From assembly GCF_042666435.1 (NCBI RefSeq), contig NZ_JBHTDC010000001.1:682001-746000 (forward strand): DNA of 64,000 nucleotides, written 5' to 3'. Below are positions 60,276-64,000 of this stretch, one piece after another. The notes under the pieces were generated by a model, which did not search any database, had not been told where the DNA came from, and worked only from the letters and a program-made list of their open reading frames with translations. The stretch is from Allosphingosinicella sp042666435. GTDB lineage: Bacteria; Pseudomonadota; Alphaproteobacteria; Sphingomonadales; Sphingomonadaceae. How positions within the stretch are numbered: the stretch's first letter is position 1; every line of letters starts with the position of its first letter. A program made the position numbers and the translations under genes.

Positions 60276-63014
60276 ATGGCATCCATAGACCTTGGCGGCC
60301 TTGCCGCGAGCGACGGTTTCGTCATCATCGGCGATGCCGCAGGCGATTTCGCCGGCACCAGTGTCTCCTCGGCCGGCGACGTCAACGGCGACGGGTTCGC
60401 CGATCTCATCATTGGCGCCCCCTATGGCGACGATGGCGGCGACCGGGCGGGCGAGGCCTATGTTATCTTCGGCAAGGCCGGCGGCTTCGGCACGGTCGAT
60501 CTCGGCAATCTCGCGGCTGCGGACGGGTTCGTCATCCAGGGCGCCAATATCTATGACGAGGCTGGAACCAGCGTTTCTTCGGCCGGAGACATCAACGGCG
60601 ACGGCGTCAATGATATCATCGTAGGCGCCTATGGCCCGGATTACGGCGGCGACTATTCGGGCGCGGCCTATGTGATCTTCGGCAAGACGAGCGGCCTCGC
60701 CGACATCGACCTCGGCAGCCTCGCCGCCGCCGACGGCTTCGTCATCGAGGGCGCCGCGCGCTTCGACAGTGCCGGCACCCGCGTCGCGTCGGCCGGCGAC
60801 GTGAACGGCGACGGTTTCGACGACATGCTCGTCGGCGCGCCCTACGGCCAGGCGACCTACGGCTGGGAATATGCCGGTGTCTCCTACCTGATCTTCGGCA
60901 AGGCCGGAGGCTTCGCGGACATCGACCTCGCCGTCCTCGATCCCACTGACGGCTTCCGCATCGAGGGGGCCATTTACGACGCTTATGCCGCCGCCGTCTC
61001 TTCGGCGGGAGACATTAACGGTGACGGCTTCGACGACATCATCGTCGGCGCTCGCGAAGGCGGCGACTATGGCGGCTTCAGGCCGGGCGAGGCCTATGTC
61101 ATCTTTGGGAAGGCGAGCGGCTTCGCGGACATCGATGTCGGCAACCTCGCCGCCGCCGACGGCTTCACGCTCCGCGGCGAGGCTGACAACGACAATGCCG
61201 GCGTCACCGTCTCGAGCGCGGGCGACATCAACGACGACGGCTTTGACGATATCGTCATCGGCGCGCCGGGGAACGACGAAGCGGGCGTGGACGCGGGCGC
61301 GGCCTATGTCCTGTTCGGCAAGGCGAGCGGCTTCACCGACATCGATCTTTCGTCCCTCGCCGCGGGCGACGGCTTCGTCATCAGCGGCGACGCAGAGGGC
61401 GACAAGCTGGGCGCGGTTTCCTCGGCCGGAGACTTCAACGGCGACGGCTTCGCCGACATCATCGTCGGTGCGCCTCACGGAGACGACGGCGGCACCTCGG
61501 CCGGAGAGGCCTATGTCATCTTCGGCAAGGCGAGCGGCTTCGGCCCGATCGATCTGTCCAGCCTCGCGCCCGAGGACGGCCTGATCCTCCAGGGCGGCGC
61601 GTTCGACTGGGCCGGCTACAGCGTCGCGTCGGCGGGCGACCTCAACGGCGACGGCTTCGACGACCTCGTGGTCGGCGCCAAGCGGGATGCCCGCGCCGGC
61701 CTCGATTCCGGCAGTGCTTACGTCATCTTCGGGCGCGCGTCCGGGGGCGGCACTCCGGAAGCCGACAATCTCGAAGGCACGGCCGGCAACGACAGGCTGG
61801 CCGGGTTCGAAGGCAATGACGTTCTGAGCGGCCTTGGCGGTAACGACAGGCTGGACGGCGGCGCGAACAACGACCAGCTCGACGGCGGCGATGGCGACGA
61901 CATCCTGCTTGGCGGGTCGGGCATCGACACGGCGCGCTACGCCGATGCCGGCGCCGGCATCGCGCTGCGGCTGTCGCGGGCGACGGCGCAGGATACGCTC
62001 GGCGCGGGAGTCGACACTTTGGACGGTATCGAGAATGCGATCGGCTCGGCCTTCGCCGACAATATCGCCGGCACCACCGGCGCCAACCGGCTGGAGGGCG
62101 GCGGCGGCGACGATTCCCTTGGCGGCCAGGCCGGCAAGGATGTGCTGATCGGCGCGGGCGGCAACGACGTATTGCGCGGCGGCCGCGGCAACGACCAGAT
62201 GCGCGGCGGCGCCGCCGACGACATCTATTTCGTCAACGACGCTGGCGACCAGACGATCGAGGGGCTGGGCCAGGGCTATGACCAGGTGAAGGCGTTCGTC
62301 GATCATGTGCTGGCCGACAATATCGAGGAGCTGCGGCTGTTCGGGGCGGCGGCCACCGGCACCGGCAACGGGCTCGACAACGCGATCTTCGGATCAAGCA
62401 TCGCCAACACCTTGTCCGGTCTCGGCGGCAACGACACGCTTCGCGGCCAGAGCGGGGTCGATACGCTCCATGGCGGCGACGATGCCGACATCCTTTACGG
62501 AGCGCTCGGCAATGACAGCCTGTTCGGCGACGCCGGCGCCGATCGGTTGAACGGCGAGGACGGCGTCGACACGCTCGACGGCGGCGCCGGCGACGACCGG
62601 CTGTTCGGCGAGGCGGCCGCTGACATCCTGGACGGCGGGACCGGCAAGGACGCGCTCAACGGCGGCACGCAGCGCGACACGATGACGGGCGGCGCCGACG
62701 CCGACCAATTCGTGTTCGACGACGGCGACACCGCGGCCACCCGCAACGGCGCCGACATCATCACCGATTTCAACCGGACGGAAGGCGACCGCATCAACCT
62801 GAGGCAGGTGGACGCCAACGCCGATGTCGGCGGCGACCAGAATTTCACCTTCGTCGGCGACGCCGCTTTCTCGGGCGCGGCCGGCGAGCTGCGCTATTCC
62901 CACGCGCAGGGCAATACCTATATCGAGGGCGACACCAATGGCGATGGCAGCGCCGACTTCATGATCCGCCTCGACGGCATCGTCGAACCGATCGCCGGCG
63001 ATTTCGCGCTGTAG
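60276..63014 (+). CDS. FG-GAP beta-propeller / RTX calcium-binding protein, type I secretion substrate
   Basis: 912 residues. Seven FG-GAP repeats of ~65-70 residues (D-x-N-G-D-G-F-x-D-(I/L)-(I/V)-(V/I)-G-A, with YVIFGKASGF spacers), residues ~1-490, forming an integrin-alpha-like seven-bladed propeller with Ca2+ loops. Then RTX nonapeptides in three blocks (GNDRLDGGANNDQLDGGDGD, ~515-560; ~605-650; ~710-800). The end has a serralysin-type C-terminal domain (FVFDDGDTAATRNGADIITD; ending DFAL). No signal peptide, so export by a type I system is expected, but no ABC exporter/adaptor genes are nearby. No enzyme domain; adhesion or surface-layer role likely. Confidence 0.9.
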   Translation: MASIDLGGLAASDGFVIIGDAAGDFAGTSVSSAGDVNGDGFADLIIGAPYGDDGGDRAGEAYVIFGKAGGFGTVDLGNLAAADGFVIQGANIYDEAGTSVSSAGDINGDGVNDIIVGAYGPDYGGDYSGAAYVIFGKTSGLADIDLGSLAAADGFVIEGAARFDSAGTRVASAGDVNGDGFDDMLVGAPYGQATYGWEYAGVSYLIFGKAGGFADIDLAVLDPTDGFRIEGAIYDAYAAAVSSAGDINGDGFDDIIVGAREGGDYGGFRPGEAYVIFGKASGFADIDVGNLAAADGFTLRGEADNDNAGVTVSSAGDINDDGFDDIVIGAPGNDEAGVDAGAAYVLFGKASGFTDIDLSSLAAGDGFVISGDAEGDKLGAVSSAGDFNGDGFADIIVGAPHGDDGGTSAGEAYVIFGKASGFGPIDLSSLAPEDGLILQGGAFDWAGYSVASAGDLNGDGFDDLVVGAKRDARAGLDSGSAYVIFGRASGGGTPEADNLEGTAGNDRLAGFEGNDVLSGLGGNDRLDGGANNDQLDGGDGDDILLGGSGIDTARYADAGAGIALRLSRATAQDTLGAGVDTLDGIENAIGSAFADNIAGTTGANRLEGGGGDDSLGGQAGKDVLIGAGGNDVLRGGRGNDQMRGGAADDIYFVNDAGDQTIEGLGQGYDQVKAFVDHVLADNIEELRLFGAAATGTGNGLDNAIFGSSIANTLSGLGGNDTLRGQSGVDTLHGGDDADILYGALGNDSLFGDAGADRLNGEDGVDTLDGGAGDDRLFGEAAADILDGGTGKDALNGGTQRDTMTGGADADQFVFDDGDTAATRNGADIITDFNRTEGDRINLRQVDANADVGGDQNFTFVGDAAFSGAAGELRYSHAQGNTYIEGDTNGDGSADFMIRLDGIVEPIAGDFAL

Positions 63015-63049
63015 GGAAGGCCGCTGCCGGTAACGTTTCGGGAGATGCA

Positions 63050-63223
63050 ATGACTGGCCCCCGCAAGAAAGCATCGCAGGCGGGGGGCTTTCTCGTCGCC
63101 GCCGGCATGCTTGTCGGCACCGTGGGCGGCGTCGCGGCGGGTCAACCGAGCGCCGGTTTCCTCATTGGCCTGGGGGCGGGCCTGGCGCTCGCGCTCTTCA
63201 TCTGGTGGCGCGACCGGCCCTAG
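63050..63223 (+). CDS. Small two-helix membrane protein
   Basis: 57 residues, start ATG 63050 with GGGAG 6 bases upstream. Two Gly/Ala-rich hydrophobic segments: GGFLVAAGMLVGTVGGVAAG (12-31) and GFLIGLGAGLALALFIWW (36-53), ending RDRP. 36 bp after the RTX stop, same strand. Function unknown; convergent with the S24 gene (stop one base away). Confidence 0.65.
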   Translation: MTGPRKKASQAGGFLVAAGMLVGTVGGVAAGQPSAGFLIGLGAGLALALFIWWRDRP

Positions 63224-63224
63224 A

Positions 63225-63878
63225 TCATCCGATCCGCCGCCCAGCCCAGACCACGCGGCCGACAACATCGATCGTTTCCAGACGGCAATCGGGCCAGCCG
63301 GGATAGGCCGCATTGTCGCTGCTGATGGAAATGGTTCGCGCCGACGGGTTCACCGCCAGACGCTTGACCATCAGCGCCTCGTCGATGCGCAGCACGTAGA
63401 TGCCGTCGCGCAGCCGCTCGGCGGCGTCGCCGCGGTCGACCATGATCTCGTCGCCGTCGGCCAGGGTCGGAATCATCGAATCCCCTTCCACCCGGATCGT
63501 CGACAATAGCCGGACGTCGCCCGTTCCTAGCCGCCGAAGCCAGCCGGCGTCGAAGGCGAGGCTCGAGCGGAACCGCTCCTCCCCCGGCAGAGCGCCATGG
63601 CCGGCGCTGGCGCCGACATCAAGCCGGGGCACGACGACATGGTCCGGCTCCCGCCCCGGATCGGGCGCGGGGCCGCCGAGGCGCTCCTCGGGCACTTCGA
63701 AATAACGGGCGAGCAGGCGCCGGTCCGCTTCCGCCAGCCGCTTCGGAATGCCGCGCTTGATATATTGCTGAACATAAGCCGCGTTGCGCCCGATCAGCCG
63801 CGACAGGCCGGCATAATCCTCGCCCCGCTCTCCGATCAGCCGCTCTAGTTCCGCGCGCGCATCCATCCTTTCGCTCAT
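63225..63878 (-). CDS. S24-family (LexA/CI-like) regulator
   Basis: 217 residues. N-terminal HTH: ELERLIGERGEDYAGLSRLI then GRNAAYVQQYIKRGIPKRL (~10-48). The C-terminal S24 peptidase domain has Ser/Lys dyad S134 (VEGDSMIPTL) and K172 (EALMVKRLAV). The usual A/C-G cleavage site is not clear; GASAGHGAL at 89-97 is a candidate (A92-G93). Such proteins are CI-like or HTH-S24 repressors that may self-cleave upon RecA* contact, or regulators that do not. Divergent from the next gene; a palindrome and an SOS-type box lie between. Confidence 0.88.
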   Translation of the reverse strand: MSERMDARAELERLIGERGEDYAGLSRLIGRNAAYVQQYIKRGIPKRLAEADRRLLARYFEVPEERLGGPAPDPGREPDHVVVPRLDVGASAGHGALPGEERFRSSLAFDAGWLRRLGTGDVRLLSTIRVEGDSMIPTLADGDEIMVDRGDAAERLRDGIYVLRIDEALMVKRLAVNPSARTISISSDNAAYPGWPDCRLETIDVVGRVVWAGRRIG

Positions 63879-63882
63879 AGCA

Positions 63883-63896
63883 TAGGATTTTTCCTA
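63883..63896. promoter_or_regulatory. Palindrome before S24 gene, candidate operator
   Basis: TAGGA-TTTT-TCCTA, a perfect 5-4-5 inverted repeat 5 bp before the S24 start, with another TAGGA half-site at 63903-63907. Fits autorepression. Confidence 0.5.
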
Positions 63897-63923
63897 GACA
63901 AGTAGGAATTCGCCTCGGATGGT

Positions 63924-63938
63924 GAACATAATGGGAAC
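63924..63938. promoter_or_regulatory. SOS-type (LexA) box
   Basis: GAAC-ATAATGG-GAAC matches the alphaproteobacterial LexA consensus GTTC-N7-GTTC (here in complement). It is 26 bp upstream of the rightward gene's ATG and 46 bp from the S24 start, where it could control either. Confidence 0.6.
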
Positions 63939-63963
63939 ACGGTCGAGTCGAAAGGAGCCGCTC

Positions 63964-64000
63964 ATGCTATTGCCGCGCGTCGAACGCTATTTGAGGCGGA
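63964..64000 (+). CDS. Start of a gene cut by the window end
   Basis: ATG 63964 with AAAGGAG 7 bases upstream; reads MLLPRVERYLRR to the edge. Only 12 residues are visible. The start resembles small DNA-binding proteins found opposite S24 regulators in sphingomonads, but this is memory-based and weak. Downstream of the SOS-type box. Confidence 0.55.
   Translation, partial: MLLPRVERYLRR

Noticed and set aside
57667..60288. 873-codon plus-strand frame opposite tamA reaching to the RTX start
   Set aside because: Shadow of tamA; no motifs, and it overlaps the RTX leader and start in another frame.
60210..62306. Long minus-strand frame with periodic repeats opposite the RTX gene
   Set aside because: Its periodicity is only the complement of the FG-GAP and RTX repeats on the plus strand.

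Overview
The window is high-GC chromosomal DNA from an alphaproteobacterium, most probably a member of the Sphingomonadales. The reasons are the split F0 operon with paired b and b' subunits, a GAAC-N7-GAAC SOS-type box, TonB receptors with the plug motif IVVTGSR, a COX15-type heme A synthase, a canonical 112-residue P-II protein near glnA, and intergenic repeat families typical of sphingomonads. The species cannot be named from sequence reading alone.

Layout. 1-1340: the 5' part of uvrC, then a DUF559 nuclease gene bracketed by two copies of a ~130 bp compound palindrome. 1344-3898: F0 ATP synthase operon (atpI-atpB-atpE-atpF'-atpF, minus strand). 4102-4884: lipoprotein. 5005-12350: exopolysaccharide assembly cluster on the minus strand (O-antigen-ligase-like protein, Wza, Wzc-type kinase, TPR protein, Wzy-like polymerase). 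12680-14919: thiolase, tRNA-Gln, ilvE. 15023-16587: HigBA toxin-antitoxin module lying between a stranded proC 3' fragment and intact proC. 16700-23788: ybjN, ubiK, tspO, an RND efflux pair, tlyA and a DUF6766 gene. 23844-24397: MazEF. 24631-29007: dxs, a Zur-like regulator, a MerC-domain protein, ctaA, cutA. 29008-29664: VapBC. 29902-30989: rplM-rpsI. 31236-40805: small hypotheticals, DUF1499, tRNA-Gly, a PKHD dioxygenase plus TonB receptor, a CinA-like protein, map, M48 protease.

The most unusual part is 41216-47304. glnB (40876-41214) and glnA (47305-48717), which are usually adjacent in this group, are separated by about 6 kb. That segment holds a small HTH gene and a decayed Rhs island: a 5'-truncated Rhs core, a first C-terminal tip with a 54-residue membrane protein as candidate immunity gene, a REP-associated tyrosine transposase (RAYT) element, a second orphan Rhs core with a PD-(D/E)XK-like nuclease tip, and a second immunity candidate. 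Three single-base frameshifts break the Rhs reading frames. Two related REP families (GAATTCCGGGGACAC... and GAATTACGGTGACAG...) form nested arrays around the parts.

48724-53370: a sulfatase-like / kinase-like-methyltransferase / small membrane protein operon and an amino acid permease. 53516-59685: tamA-tamB. 60276-63014: a seven-bladed FG-GAP propeller fused to RTX repeats, a probable type I secretion substrate with no exporter genes nearby. 63225-64000: an S24 repressor divergent from a truncated gene, with an SOS-type box and a palindrome between them.

The core genes (ATP synthase, ribosomal proteins, dxs, map, glnA, ctaA) show that this is stable chromosome. Into it have been inserted three toxin-antitoxin modules within about 14.5 kb, one Rhs polymorphic-toxin island and one DUF559-repeat unit. 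Starts were chosen from ribosome binding sites, overlaps and family lengths. Functions come from recognised motifs; no database searches were run.
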